DNA of 64,000 nt from Carettochelys insculpta (GCF_033958435.1 NC_134160.1:16417001-16481000), one strand, 5' to 3'; shown: positions 43,265 to 55,275, numbered from the stretch's first letter. The notes: a model not told the origin generated them from the letters alone. Numbers and translations are program-made.

Positions 43265-44450
43265 ATGGCCGGGGCTGAGGGGACACAGCATGACTGGGGA
43301 AAAGTAGCTGGTTGTCGTTCTCACGACTGGTTGATGCTTCCTGGGAAGCTCAGGCTGGTGGGGGAGTGCTTGAAAGGGAGCGGAGGGAGAGCAGGTGAGA
43401 TGCGTGGCTGGAGAAACTGGCCTTGTTCAGTGAAATCTCCACCTGGCTGCTGAGGAAAGGATTTAAACAGAAATCCCAAGGATGAGAAATCCCATGTTCT
43501 TTACTAACCATGTTTTCCTGCACACCCAGGGTCTGCTGCAGTTGGAGTTGGTTAGCAGTGCTTGGTCCCAGTGCAGCTCACTGACATGTCTAGTGTTTGC
43601 TGGTCTGGGGACTGAGAGCTGGTTTGCTGGGGAAAGCAGGGCTGTGTTAAAAACACGTCCCATTCGTCAGCTGAGGGGAGTCAGCGTAGTGCTGTCAGTG
43701 TTCAGGCACATAAAGCAAGGTCCCTCTTTGAGCTCCACTTCAGGTCTCTAGCTGCTTCTAAGGACCTTCAGGCTGTTCATTACCAGGAAGAACCCATTTG
43801 CCTGTTCTAGGAGAGGTGCCAATCTCTCTGTGCCTCAGTCTCAGGGTCAACAACAAGACAATGGCACTGATTGACTTTCTGTAGGTGTCAGAAACTGTAA
43901 TGAATGGAGCAATGTTAGCAAAGTGTGTTGGGGTCCTAAGTTGACTGGCACCACAGATGTGCTTCACGTTCTTGTTGTAAATTGACGGAAGAAACACCAC
44001 AAATGAAGAGATAAATCGACATATTATTTTAAAGAAAGTGAAAATGTCCACTCCCAAGAGGCATTCCCTCCACAAGCACAAATCGAAGCATGCATTCCTG
44101 TGCCCACCCACCACGCTGCTCCGCCCCGGCCGGCTGGGCCCTGCTCATTTTCTAAACCTACTTCTCAGTTGTTTTACTGTTGATGTCAGACATTTGTGAT
44201 GCAGAAAGCCAGGGATTTGAGGCTGAAAACAGCCTGGCTGCTCCCTCTCCTGGCTTGGCCTTGAGCTGTGCAGCATGCTCAGGAAGCATTTTTATCCTGT
44301 ATGTTTGCTCTGTCATGTCTTTTTTCCAAGACATAGTGCAGTTCCATTGACTGGGCATGTGGGTTTCAGCAGAGCTGTGCATTCCAGGCCATGGGCAAAT
44401 TATTTCATAGTTCCAGGACTCAGCCCTTCTAATGGCAACTATAGTGCTCC
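43265..44450. other. unassigned sequence with an old MIR-like piece
   Basis: At 43800-43870, 'ctctctgtgcctcagtctcagggtcaac' resembles MIR. Nothing else is recognised. Confidence 0.4.
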
Positions 44451-44454
44451 TTTT

Positions 44455-44580
44455 TGTCTGTTCAGAGTGTGAGCTCTTTGGAGCAGGGACTGCTTCTTTC
44501 TCTGGGTCTGGTACAATGGGCCCCGATCTCAGTTTGCAGCCAGGAGGTGCTATCACAGTACTACTAATAATCTGCGCTCA
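44455..44580 (+). repeat. MIR/L2-like repeat tail
   Basis: The text 'gtgagctctttggagcaggg' and 'ctggtacaatgggccccgat' followed by 'gaggtgctatcacagtactac' matches the tail of a common old amniote repeat, also seen at 56960-57050. Confidence 0.6.
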
Positions 44581-44584
44581 CTGT

Positions 44585-46540
44585 ATCACACTCAGCACAA
44601 AAGAGGAGAGCCAATTAAATTCACTCAAGCACAATTTGCTTTGAAGCCCCTCTGTAAGGAGCTTCTGATTTCTCTCTCTGTCTCCCTTGGCTGCTGATTC
44701 TACCTTCTGCATAGCTTTAAAAGAATACACACTGGGGCCTTGATAGAGAAACATCTGTTTCTATAAATAACAGCTGATTGAGCAGGAACAGACTGTATCT
44801 TCAGCAACTCCCTGAGGCAGGCAGTGGACCATCTTGGCCCAGACAAGCTAGTTCCCACACATGCTGTTGTAACACACAAAAGCGGCTGCAGCTTTAGAGA
44901 CACTTTCTGAAAAAAGCCTTTTTTAAAAAAGAAATGTCTTCCAGTTGTTCACAGTTCAACTTTTCTTTGCCCTTTCAGGGCTTATTTGGGGGAAGTTAGG
45001 GGAAGTTCTCTGGCCTCACTTGTACAGGAAGGCAGATGAGGTGGTTAATTATTTTTTGCCATGGTCTAAATGTTGTGCTCCCGGTGTAGTTAAACTTCAG
45101 ATTACTGAGAAAATAATTAATATTGGGCTTTTAGTCAACAGGAACTGCCAGTCTGTACTTGGCTTGCAGCCCGCCTACCGGCTACCCCTGCGGAGGATTC
45201 TGGCCTTGGACTCTGTGAATCTACTGTACATGCCTCCTCTTGGGAGCCCAGCATTTGTTGCACCAGCTCACATTGTGGTCAATACCTGCTGTTCCAGAGG
45301 GAAAGGCGGAGGCTCCTTCCACCTGTCGCACTGCACCTTATGAACACCTGTCTGTTGCAAGGTGAGTCAACCACTGAGCCTATTTCAAAGGCAGACCTGT
45401 GTTCGGCACACAGTGCAGAATGGAGGTCACAACTGAGCTATATCCTGCTCTTCTGTGGGCCCTAGAATGTGTGCGGGGGCAGCCCTTCCGCTGAGTCCCA
45501 GAGGTTGTGGGGAGGAGGGGGACGGTTAGGCTCTGAAGCGTGGGAAGCGATCACTCTTTGTTTGCATAGCCAACAATGGGTGTCCTGGCCCTGCAGGCAG
45601 GGGCTGACAGCCACGGCACGCCCCAGGGCAAGGCGGGATGGGGGCCCGGGTTCATGCCCCAGAAGGGACTGGGTCCAAGGCAGAAGGGGCAGGGCCTAGG
45701 GCAGTCAGTACTCAGCACCACTTGAGTCACAGGACCAGCCTCCCCGCTTCCCTCACAGCCGTGTGGAGTCACATAGCAGCACTGCTGCAGCACTTCTGAG
45801 GTGCCCAGAGCTCCAGAGCCCTTTGCAATGCCAGGCCCTGAGGCACTGTTGCCTGCACCCCACCCCCTGTTGGTGGGCTGCCCACAGTGGAATCAAAAGG
45901 GTCACCCTGAGCCTCAGGGTTACATGGCCGAGTGGCCAGGATCTGTACGGCTGCCTTTAGCCTTATGGCTGCGCAGGGTAGTGGCTGAACTCAGTGTGGC
46001 TGCCCTTAGCCCCCAGGCTGCAGCATAGACCTGCCAACTGTCTACTAAGCAGTATGGCTGCTCTTATGAGCAGACCATTGAACGCCCTTCCCTGAGGCCA
46101 GGTCCCAGCCCTTCCTCTGAGCCCTGCCCTCCCCGTTCCTCTCCCCCACTTCCTCCATTGCTCCTTCTCCCCCACCCCCAGTCACGCTCTCATTTGCACT
46201 GCACTGGGGCAGGAGCTGGAGGGGAGTGTTGCTCCAGCTGGGGGCGCAGGCTCTGAGGCAGGGCAGTAGATGAGGGATTTGGGGTGCAGGAGGGGGTTTA
46301 CAGGTTGGCACAGGGGGTTGGGCTGTGAGAAGTGGTGAGTGCTCCGGCAGGGTCCCTTTTTGGGCAGGAATTCTGGTAACAAACTGGATGCCCTTTCAAT
46401 CCTAGGCCCAGGGCCCAGGATCTGAAGTCAGTATGGCTGCCCTTAAGCTCAGGGCTACATGGCCTAACGGCTGGAATTCATAGCAGCCACCCAAGGATTC
46501 AGGGCTATGAGGCCTCCTGACCATTGTCAACATGGGCCAT
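44585..46540. other. unassigned, with degenerate repeats of 'gtatggctgcccttag'
   Basis: Copies of a roughly 50-bp unit containing 'cagtRtggctgccctta' and 'agggctacatggccta' occur at about 45905-45965, 45990-46020, 46050-46070 and 46425-46525. The rest is unassigned. Note that 46040-46380 is C/G-rich without repeats. Confidence 0.4.
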
Positions 46541-46728
46541 CACCAGCTACAAGGGATCAGCTCCCAATCTACTGCATTAGGCAATGTAGCATGGGAAGGA
46601 ACTGGGCAGCTCTCGGTGAGGAAAGAACAGGTTAAGAGCTATTTAGAAAAGCTAGACGCACACAAATCCATGGATCGCGATTTAATGCATCCACAGGTAC
46701 TGAGGGAATTGGCAGATGTCACTGTGCA

Positions 46729-46917
46729 ACCCACACACCTATGTGTGGTTAACTGTCCCATGTAGTGGTACCTAAAGCACTTCACAGAGCAAGAACAGCT
46801 GCCCTCTACAGCCGGAGCTGAGAGCCAGCTGGCCTTAGCTCAAGCTATAGAGGTGCCTGTACTAAACTCCAGAGGTCCCACGCTTGAGTCTGCCTGTGGA
46901 CAGTTACAATTGCATAG
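46729..46917 (+). repeat. short unclassified repeat with tRNA-like boxes, copy 2, inside CR1
   Basis: It separates the CR1 codons ...VTVQP from LAIIFENLW. It shares landmarks with 30770-30950: 'aactgtccca', 'gctgagagccagctggccttagctcaagctatagagg' (split over copies), 'gaggtcccacgcttgagtc' and 'ggacagttaca'. The ends GTTAACTGTCCC and GGACAGTTAC are inverted. It could be a Pol III SINE or a MITE. Confidence 0.5.
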
Positions 46918-47495
46918 CCTTTGGCTATTATCTTTGAAAATTTGTGGAGATGGGGAAAAGTCCTGAGTGACTGGAAAAAGGCAAATGTAGTGCCCATCTT
47001 TACAAAATGAAAGGCCAATCCACAGAGCTATAGATCAGTCAGCCTTGCCTCAGTCCATGGAAAAATCATGGAGGGGATCCTCAAGGAATCCATTTTGAAG
47101 CACTTAGAAGAGGGGAAAGTGATCAAGAGCAGTCAGCATGGATTCACCAAGGGCAAATCATGCCTGACTAATCTGGTTAGCACCTATGATGAAGTAACAG
47201 ACTCTGTGGACATGGGGAGGTCAATGGATGTGACATACCTTGACTTCAGCAAAGCTTTTGATACAGTCTCCTGCAACATTCCTGCCCATAAGCTACAGAA
47301 GTTTGGATTGGATACATGGACTATAAGATGGATAGAAAGCTGCCTTGACGGATGGGCCCGATGGGTAGTGGTCAATGGGTCAATTGCTGGCTGGCAGTTG
47401 GTTTCAAGTGGAGTGCCCCAAGGATCAGTTCTAGGGTCAGTATTGTTCAAAATCTTTATTTATGACCTGGATGAAGGGATGGATCGCACCCTCAG

Positions 47496-47744
47496 TTAGG
47501 GCAACCATACCTCAACTGGGAGATACTGGGGGCGGGGAGCAGTTCCTCCTGGTTCCACCAAGCCCTGGGGAGCTGGGAAGGAGGCAGCAGCCGCCGGCTC
47601 TCCCTGAGCCCAAGGAAGCTGCAGCCCCCAGAACTTCCTGGGGGCCCCAGGACTTAGGAGGGACCAGGGCCCAAATACAGGCCCTTTTGGGGCCTTTTTG
47701 ACATCCCAGTTAGGGGACCATCCCACCTAATACAGTCACCCTAA
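47496..47744. mobile_element. MITE with TTAGGGYRACC ends, inside CR1
   Basis: Left end TTAGGGCAACCATAC, right end TACAGTCACCCTAA (reverse complement TTAGGGTGACTGTA). It interrupts the CR1 frame between TLS and KFVDDT. The flanks 'cctcag' and 'cttcag' look like a decayed duplication. The interior includes 'aactgggagatactggggg' and 'tttttgacatcccagttagggg', which partly mirror each other. Confidence 0.6.
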
Positions 47745-47974
47745 CTTCAGCAAATTTGTGGATGACACTAATCTAGGGGGCCTATATTAGAGGGTAGGGA
47801 TAGGGTTCAGAGTGGCCTACATAAATTGGAGGATTGGACCAAAAGTAATCTGAAAGTTCAACAAGGAGAAGTGTAGAGTCCTGCACTTGGGATGGAAGAA
47901 TCCCAAGCATTGTTATAGGCTGGGGACTGACTGGCTAAGTAACACAGAGGCAGAAAAGGACATAGGGATTATGA

Positions 47975-48065
47975 AAACAAAAAGCAGTCAAGTAGCACTT
48001 TAAAGACTAGCAAAATAGTTTATTAGGTGAGCTTTCGTGGGACAGACCCACTTCTTCAGACCATA
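47975..48065 (-). mobile_element. Penelope-like element 3' tail inserted in CR1
   Basis: The minus strand reads 'ctgaagaagtgggtctgtcc', 'cacgaaagctcacctaataa' and 'tttaaagtgctacttgactg' to 'ctttttgtttt'. It lies between two parts of the CR1 3' coding region. Confidence 0.85.
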
Positions 48066-48715
48066 AAAGGCTAGATATAAGTCAACAGTGTGCCCTTGTA
48101 GCCAAGAAGGCTAATGGCATATTGGGGTGCATTAGGTGGAGCATTTCTAGAAAATCTAGGGAAGTTGTTGTCCCTCTTTACTGGTGAGGCCACATCTGGA
48201 GTATTGTGTTCGGGTCCGGCCCTCCAGTATAGAAAGGATGTGGACGCATTGGAGTGGGTCCAGCAGAGGGCGACGAAAATTATTAGGGTGCTGGAGCACA
48301 TGACCTATGAGGAGAAGATGAGGGATTTGGGCTTATTTAGTTTGCAGAAGAGAAGAGTGAGGAGTGATTTGAAGCAGCCTTTGACTTCCTGAAGGGGAGC
48401 CCTAAAGAGGATGGAGAGAGACTGTTCTCAGTAGTGACAGATGGCAGAACAAGGAGTAACGGTCTCAAGTTATAGAGGGGGACATATAGGTTGGATATTA
48501 CAAAAAACTATTTCACAAGGAGAGTGGTGAAGCCCCGAAATGCTTTACTGAGAGAGGTGGTGGAATCTCCATCCCTAGAGGTTTTTAAGTCGCAGCTTGA
48601 TGAAGTCCTGTCTGGGATGATTTCGTTGGGGTTGATCCTGCGTAAGGCAGGGGGCTGGACCCGATGACCTCCTGAGGTCCCTTCCAGCCCTAGGATTCTA
48701 TGACTCTATGATCAC

Positions 48716-50520
48716 AGCCAGGATAGGACTCCAGCAGGTCACAGGTAGCAGTAGCTGTCTTCCACCACTGAGTCAGTGGGGGCTCCTGCTGAGAGATGCT
48801 GTCTTCCCACAAGACTATTCCCAGAGCCCCTGCAGGCCACTCCCTGCCTTGTCTGTTGGAGTCATAACTGGGGTGTCGCCAGGCTCTCCGGGCTCATCAG
48901 CACACATGGTTCCTGGCAGTTCCATTCCCTCCTGATTAGCTGCAAGCACCTGTGCCTGTCTGGGTCTTGGCACCTCTGTCTCCTGCAGTTTGGGGTTCCG
49001 GCTGCTACTGGGGCATCTTTCTTCCTCAGCTGTCAGCCCACTGAGCTGAACTGCTCCCTTTCATCCCTCAGCTTTGGGAGCTGTGGCGAGGTGGGGCAAG
49101 GGGAAAGGCCTCCATAGCTTAATCCTTCCTCTCCAAGGCAGGGCACACATACCCCATTGCAGGGTCATCAACTAACAGTGTTAGTCAGCTCATCAGGCAC
49201 CATCTCCTCCCACCTGTCCTGTCTGGCCCCTCTGTGAATCTGCTCTGTCTTCCACTCTGCCATGTTGTGTGTGAAAGAAAGCTGGGGGAAAGTAGTCCTA
49301 GGCTTCCTCCAAAGACCCCAGCAAGAGAGTAGGAGACCTTCAGCTCTCCCCAACAGGCAGGCCACCCCAGCTGGCAGTGTGGCGCTTTGCCAGAAGCTAT
49401 CCTGTTCCGTCTGTATCAGGTTAGGTGAAGCATTGAACTGCTGTGCCTTTAATGTGACTCACACATTGCCTGGTACAGAGGTGCTGGTCAGCGTTTAATT
49501 CCCAGGCCCAGCCTCACATTCGCTCCTTTGCAATCTCTGGGGCCAGTGGCAGGCTCTAGCAGCACCTTACCTTTGAGAACAGCCCCAGTATGTTGCACTG
49601 ATTTTTCTCCCAAAGTCTCAGCCGGATGCTAGCTGGCCATGGGGATTTCCTGCACAGGCACTTCTTGTTTCCTCCATGACTTCTTCCGTAGAGACCTCAG
49701 TCTCCCTTCAGGCCATGCTCTGATTTCACAGGAACGGTGACCTTGGGACGGGAGTTGCCCTATGTCCTGGCTGGCAAAGATCACTGTGGAATACAGAGTG
49801 AAGTCTCTGAATGGACCCTGAATGCATGAGGCAGCAGATGCAAGGTAGCTCCAGGGGGACTTCCTTCAGCAGCCAGTTCACACGAGATGCTGCTCAACGG
49901 TTCCCCTCCATTCACCCCACATCCACACACACCAACCCCTCACTCGAGCTGTGGTTGCGTCCCTTGAGAGATGCTGATGGAAGGTGTATTCTGCCTAGCA
50001 ACGCAACACAACAGCCAAAGGCCACTGCTCCTCCACTGCCACCCCTGTGTTTCCCATGGCAGCTAGCCCACGGGCCTTTTCTTCACAGCTACCCATGTGC
50101 TGAAGTTACCTCTCACTGGAAATGGGCCTGCACAGCATTCTGTGCCCCCCGGCTCTGCAGCTGCTGGGAGCAGCACCTGCACGGCTCTCGTTCCGTCGTC
50201 CGAGAACACCCATCAGATCACAGCGTTGCTCTGTCAGTGGTCACCCAGAGTCCCTCAGAAGTGCACCCAGAGGTTGCTCCATCTCCCACGCCACTGTCCT
50301 CGGGTTGGGGTGAGGCTTGAGAGCTTACCTACATAAGCTGTGTGGAGCGATGGCTAGATACAGGGAGCTGTCTCTGTAAAGCACGCCGGCCTGGTCTGAG
50401 GACAGCGTTGTCAAAGCATACTCTCTGTTGGACCTGGTGGGAACAGGTCACAAGTTCTTTTAGAGCTGCTCCCCGCCCCCTTCGCCAGCCGTGGCCCGGG
50501 GCTGAGCTCAGTTGAAAGGG
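48716..50520. other. unassigned sequence
   Basis: No gene or named repeat is seen. A 169-codon frame at 49811-50320 has no recognisable domain. Confidence 0.45.
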
Positions 50521-50529
50521 GACTGACAC

Positions 50530-50714
50530 AAATGTTCTTGCTAACTTTTTCCATTTATAAGCAGAATAAATTTTGTTCTTTGCACCAAGGCATGTGCAAA
50601 TGTGCACCACCACAGAAACACATGCTGCCAGCTGGGGGCACTCTGCTAATCCTCTGGGCAGCACGTGACTCTGTCCTGTGTGGTCGCCCAGGCACACAGC
50701 TTCCAGGGAACATT
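50530..50714 (+). mobile_element. small transposon with 9-bp duplications, copy 3
   Basis: The 185-bp element starts AAATGTTCTTGCTAAC and ends CCAGGGAACATT. It is flanked by the perfect 9-bp repeat GACTGACAC (50521-50529 and 50715-50723). The interior 'tgtgcaccaccacagaaaca', 'gcactctgctaatcctctgg' and 'gcagcacg' matches the copies at 10796 and 12908. Confidence 0.8.
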
Positions 50715-50724
50715 GACTGACACC

Positions 50725-52185
50725 CATATTGCACCGTCTGTCTCACAGAGCTGTACACACGGTAAGAAGTGAAGCCTGACAATAGAGGGGAGTGAATAGC
50801 ATAGTCATGGTCTAGACTGGGTTTGTGCCTTGACTGGGAAGGTCTCTGCCTGAGTACACTGGTCAGCATCATCCCTCTGGCCCCAGGGTCTATGACTCTC
50901 TGGATCCCATTTGACACTGTAGCTGTTCACTTACCCACAATCACCAGGAAGGATGTGCCTTCCATCCTGACCCCCATCTGCAGACAAAGCGGTTCAACCC
51001 CCAAAGTCACCTGTCAAAGAACTTCACACAGCACGCTCACCTCCCTGCCCCTGTGCACATTGTCACATACAGCACTCCCAGCTGTCTCATCGCAGCCTAT
51101 GAGCTGTCCGTGTGCTGATTGCACTGGGAACCCTGGTGCCTGCTTCTGTGTCATGTGGGCATTGGTGGCCTGTATCTGGGTAGCAGGGGGAAGCAGCAGC
51201 AGCCCTCCTGTCAGCTTGCCTCTGCTGTGCCTTCTGGGGGAATGCTTGGGTGGCTTTTTTTTTTCATTCATTTCCATTGACAACCACGATTTTCCATAGC
51301 CTGCCTCCCTCCCCTCTCACTCACTCGCTTCTGCCCTTTGCAAGACAAAAATCTGCAGCTCCCCCATCTGCCAAGGCTGCCTGAAGCTGCAGGTTCCCCT
51401 GAGTTCGGTGCTTCTGCTGGAGCATGTACCACTCATGGTCTTACGTCAAAGATGGGCTCTGTGACCTGGGTGACTCATGCCAACTCCAGCAGCATGGCAT
51501 GGGGCCTGGCTGGCATAGAAAGCACATGGCATGCAAGAGAACTGAATTGCTGCTGCCACACTGTCAGAGCAGAGCTGGCTAATGCAGAGTGGAGAAAAGA
51601 ACAGTGTCACTTTCCTGTTCAAAAAAAGGTCGGTTTTCAATGGAGCATGAGAAAATGGCCTGGCTTTGGCACAAAAAGGGCTTGTATTCAGCACCTTGCA
51701 ATGAAATCCCCAAGCCTTGGGCTCTGACCACTTTCCCTGCCAACATTCTGCAGCAGCCTCATGCTGGGATCACATGACATGCGCGCAGCAGTGCATTACT
51801 GCCCTCAGACATAGCCCAACATGTCTATTCTCCTGTCTTTGGTACTAATTATAGCAGTGAGTTAAACAAATGAACTGTTCCTGTCAAAGCCGGTCTGACG
51901 CAAAACGAGTGAAGAGCCTTACGTGAAGCAGTCAGTGGCCAGCTAGCTAGCTAAAAACAGCTGAGGCCAAGCACTGGGCAGTAGGAAACCTTTGTGCTTT
52001 TCTTGGTTTTGCTTTGGGCTTCCAATTTGATGTTCTGCAACTACTTAACCTCTCCTCACCTCATTCTCCCCCTTTTTAAACTGGGGATAATCTGATCTGT
52101 GTGAAAGATTAGATTTCCGGTAACTCTTTGACAATGTTCCTTGCCAAAGGTTCTTAAGTAAAGTAAGTGACCATGAGTAAGAGGG
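50725..52185. other. unassigned sequence with a MIR-like fragment
   Basis: At 52035-52100, 'actacttaacctctcctcacctcattctc...aaactggggataatctg' is a MIR core. The rest is unassigned. A long T-run sits at 51256-51266. Confidence 0.45.
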
Positions 52186-52189
52186 AAGA

Positions 52190-53335
52190 TCCTCTCATGG
52201 ACTGATAGCTGGCTAAAAGACAGGAAACAAAGGGTATGAATAAATGGCCAGTATTCAGAATGGAGAGAAGTAACTAGTGGTGTCCCAAAGGGGTCTGCAC
52301 TCAGACCAATCCTATTCAACATATTTATAAATGACCTGGAGAGAGGGTAAACTGTGACATGGCAAAATTTGCAGATTACACAAAACTACTCAAGATAGTA
52401 AATTCATAACAGACTATGAAGAGCTTCAAGAAGATCTCACAAAACTAGGTGAGGCAAGAAAATGGCAAATAAAATTCAGTATTGATAAGTGCACACAGCA
52501 AAACACAATCCCAACTATACATATAAAATGGTGGAGTCTAAATTAGTTGTTACCACTCCAGAGAGAGGTCATGGCATCATTGTGGATAGTTCTCTGAAAA
52601 CATCCACTCAAAATTCAGTGGCAAACAAAAAAGTGATCAGAATCTTGAGAATCATTAAAGGATACACATAAAACAGAAAATACATTTCCTCTATACACAT
52701 GGATGGTACACCCTTAATTGGAATACTGTGTGCAGATGTGGTCATCTCATCTAAAAGAAGATATACTGGAATTGGAAAAGGCTCAGAAAAGGGCAAAAAT
52801 GATTAGGGGTGTGGAATGGTTGAGATATGAGAAGAGATTAATGAGACAGAATTTTCAGCTTGGAAAAGAGGCGGCTTGGGGGGATATGCTACAAGTCTAT
52901 AAAATCATGATTGGGGCAGAGAAAGTAAACAAGGAAATGTTATTCACCCCTTTGTATAGCACAAGAAGAAGAGGTCACCAAATTAAATTAATGGGTAGCA
53001 GATTTAAAGCAAACAAAAGGAAGTATTTCTTCACACAATGGGCAGTACACCTGTGGAACTCCTTGCCAGAGGATGCTGTGAAGCCCAGGACTTTAACTTA
53101 AAAAAGAGCTTGATAAATTCCTGGGGCATATGTCCATCAATGGCTATTAGCCAGGGTGGGCAAAGACGGTGTCTCTAGCCTCTGTGTGTCAGGTCTGGGA
53201 ATGGGTGACAGGAGATGGACGCTTAATTCTGCCTGTTTTGTTCATTTGCTCTGGGGTGTCTGGCATTGGTTGCTGACAGAAGTCAGGATGCTGGACTAGA
53301 TGGACACAGCATGACCATTCTTATGTTCTAAGCCT
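52190..53335 (+). mobile_element. CR1-like LINE, polymerase end to 3' terminus (ACATAAGAATGG-tail family)
   Basis: This is the longest copy of the family at 4541 and 18087. It reads [20 protein letters not shown] followed by LERG (52270-52350), a decayed catalytic box, EDILELEKAQKRAKMIRGVE, LQVYKIMIGAEKVNKEMLF and RRRGHQIKLMGSRFKANKRK, then the tail 'gctggactagatggacacag' and 'gaccattcttatgttcta'. The order confirms that this tail belongs to a CR1-type LINE. Frameshifts and many stops are present. Confidence 0.85.
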
Positions 53336-53364
53336 GCAGCATCCACTCTAGATTCCTGCCTAGG

Positions 53365-53605
53365 TGCTGGTCTACTCTACAGAGCAAGGTCAATTTAACA
53401 GCATGGCTCAGGGCAGTGAACAATGTTATGCCCTACATAATGTGATTAAGCAGACCTCTGCTAGGCTGGTGGCAGAATTATTCCATTGACCTAGCAACCA
53501 CCTCCTGAACAGGTGGATTTACCAGCGCCATGGAATAACCCGTTCTGTAACTGTACTAAATGTCTACACGGCAGTGCTACAGTGGCACAACTGCTGATCC
53601 TAAGC
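53365..53605. mobile_element. degraded MITE of a GTCTACAC type
   Basis: The text 'ggtctactctacagagcaag', 'ggctcagggcagtgaacaat', 'ggcagaattattccattgac', 'aacaggtggatttaccagcg' and 'atgtctacacggcagtgct' is a decayed version of a turtle MITE with 'gtgtctacactacag' ends and a 'gaggtggatttatt' middle. Ends are not clean enough to define a duplication. Confidence 0.5.
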
Positions 53606-53717
53606 CAACTAAACAAGAGTCTGACTCTAGAGAATCTGAGTTTAGCAATGCTTGCTGGGATTGGAGTTTAGTTCTTGCTGTCCTGGTATTGATGCAGTGC
53701 CCCTCTACGAGTGATAA

Positions 53718-53800
53718 CAACGAGAAGTCCTGTGGGACCCTATAAACTAACAGAATGTTTGGAGCATAAGCTTTCGTGGAGAAAGACCCACTTCATCAGA
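53718..53800 (-). mobile_element. Penelope-like element 3' tail, left arm of a second inverted pair
   Basis: The minus strand reads 'tctgatgaagtgggtctttc', 'cacgaaagcttatgctcc' and 'tatagggtcccacaggact'. It sits head to head with the plus copy starting at 53801. Confidence 0.8.
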
Positions 53801-54690
53801 TTCATCTGACAAAGTGGTTCTTTGCCCATGAAAGTTTATGCTCCTGTCACAAATAAGTGCAGGGAATGGATTAATCTCCTGAGGTAACCTGAACCCCAGG
53901 TGAGCCAATGGGAGTGAAGTAGCTTTGTTTAAACTAAGAATAATTGCAGCTTTCTGGGCTTTCTGTTCTGCAGATCAGCAGAGAGGAAGACCCAGGGGAG
54001 ATGTCTCCCAGGCATTCAGAAATACACTAACTGTCGCAAAATCAGCCATAGAGGTGTAAGTAAAAGGGAAATGTATAGTTAAAGCAGATCAGATTATGAT
54101 CATTTTGAATTTGGTTGGACTGGCTTCTCTATTTGTCTCTTTTGTGTTGTTTGACTGATGTTTTTTCCCCTGTAACTTTTAAGCTGAATCCCAGGGAAAT
54201 ATTTTTCTCTGCATGCAACCCATGATTTATTTTCTCTTGTTTTGTGAATAAATCACTTTTTTTAAAGCAATTAGATACCTGTACCTGAGAAGGGTCTGTG
54301 TACATGCCCTCTGCAACACAGCTATCAAGTTACAGCTTGCTGTTTTCAAATCCTCTGTGGAGGGGAGAATGGGGTTGGAGTTTTACCCACAGGGGGCATC
54401 ACCCAGAGTGCCTGCCTGAGTTACAGGGCTCTCCAAGGGCTGTGGTGGTGGCAGCTACCTTCCAGGGGATCTGTGACACTGGAGAAGTTTTAAAATCAAG
54501 CCTGCGTATAGGCAAGTTGTTTTTAAGTCTCTGCAGGACCCCACTTTCTGCATTCAGAATGTCAGAGCAGGGGGGAATTCCTAACAGCTCTAAAAATCTG
54601 TTCATCTCTAAGATGCCACAGGACTTCTCATTTGTATTTGTGGATACAGACTAATATGGCTACTGCTCTGACACTTGTCTACCAGTGTTG
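53801..54690 (+). mobile_element. Penelope-like element 3' tail, right arm, split by a solo LTR
   Basis: The first part (53801-53844) reads 'catctgacaaagtggttc' to 'aaagtttatgctcc'. The second (54587-54690) continues 'gctctaaaaatctgttcatc', 'taagatgccacaggacttc' and 'atacagactaatatggctac'. Removing the LTR at 53845-54586 restores one continuous tail. Confidence 0.85.
53845..54586 (+). mobile_element. solo LTR (family shared with 59194-60720)
   Basis: The 742-bp block starts TGTCAC and ends CTAACA (TG...CA). Flanks GCTCC (53840-53844) and GCTCT (54587-54591) form a 5-bp duplication with one change. AATAAA at 54247-54252 gives the plus orientation. From about 54045 on it aligns with 60105-60720 ('agtaaaagggaaatgtatag', 'agcttttaaaatcaagcctg', 'tgcaggaccccac'). 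No internal genes are present. Confidence 0.8.
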
Positions 54691-54694
54691 TGAT

Positions 54695-55275
54695 CTATCA
54701 CATGTTTATTGTAACTTGGAGGTTTTTTTGTGACCTGTCTTCCCTACAAAGGCTAGTACAGCTCATTCTACAGATCTTAGATCTGACTCTTGCTTACATT
54801 AATGCTCCTTTATACCACTCTGATATGTAAAGCATTCTTAAAATGGACCTAAATTAAGGTCTAAGAGAATCAGGCCCATCAAATTTGGATTGAGATCATG
54901 GATTAGTCTTCAGAGTCTTCTGAACCTTTGCTTCAGCTGTCTGAAGGGCTGAAGGCTTTAGCGTGAACCTGGGGTGAGTTTTGTCTTTGTACCAGGTTTT
55001 ATGTTAGTCCCCTCCTGTCCATAGTTCTTGCCAGCTGACATGGCAGGAGTAAAGTGGGATAATCTATAGGCTGTTCCTGTAGTCTGAAATACAACCAAAC
55101 CAGCTATGTGCTTGGGAGTGAAGCCAAGGAATGAGGCATTTCTGTGAGAGTCCCATCATGCAGCACTAGGCTAAGCCTAGCCTGTGACCCTGCCTATTTA
55201 CATGCATAGCAGCTCCTGGGCACCATCCATGAGCAAGTGAAGGGCTGGGTTTTTTTGTTTTATTTCTTCCCTACT
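54695..55275. other. unassigned AT-rich sequence
   Basis: Text such as 'ctcctttataccactctgatatg' and 'taagagaatcaggcccatc' resembles an old dispersed repeat of sauropsids, also near 58780. No gene is seen. Confidence 0.4.

Larger units (their letters stand above)
46545..48715 (+). mobile_element. CR1 LINE, reverse transcriptase to 3' end, with three insertions
   Basis: The element reads in order SVRKEQVKSYLEKLDAHKS (46615), VLRELADVTVQP, [insertion], [91 protein letters not shown], [insertion], a FVDD-type catalytic box near 47755, KCRVLHLG-like text, [PLE insertion], [14 protein letters not shown] text at 48100, QYRKDVDALEWVQQRATKII and the non-coding end 'ctaggattctatgactctatg'. It is 5' truncated before the polymerase. 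Several frameshifts and stops make it dead. Confidence 0.9.
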
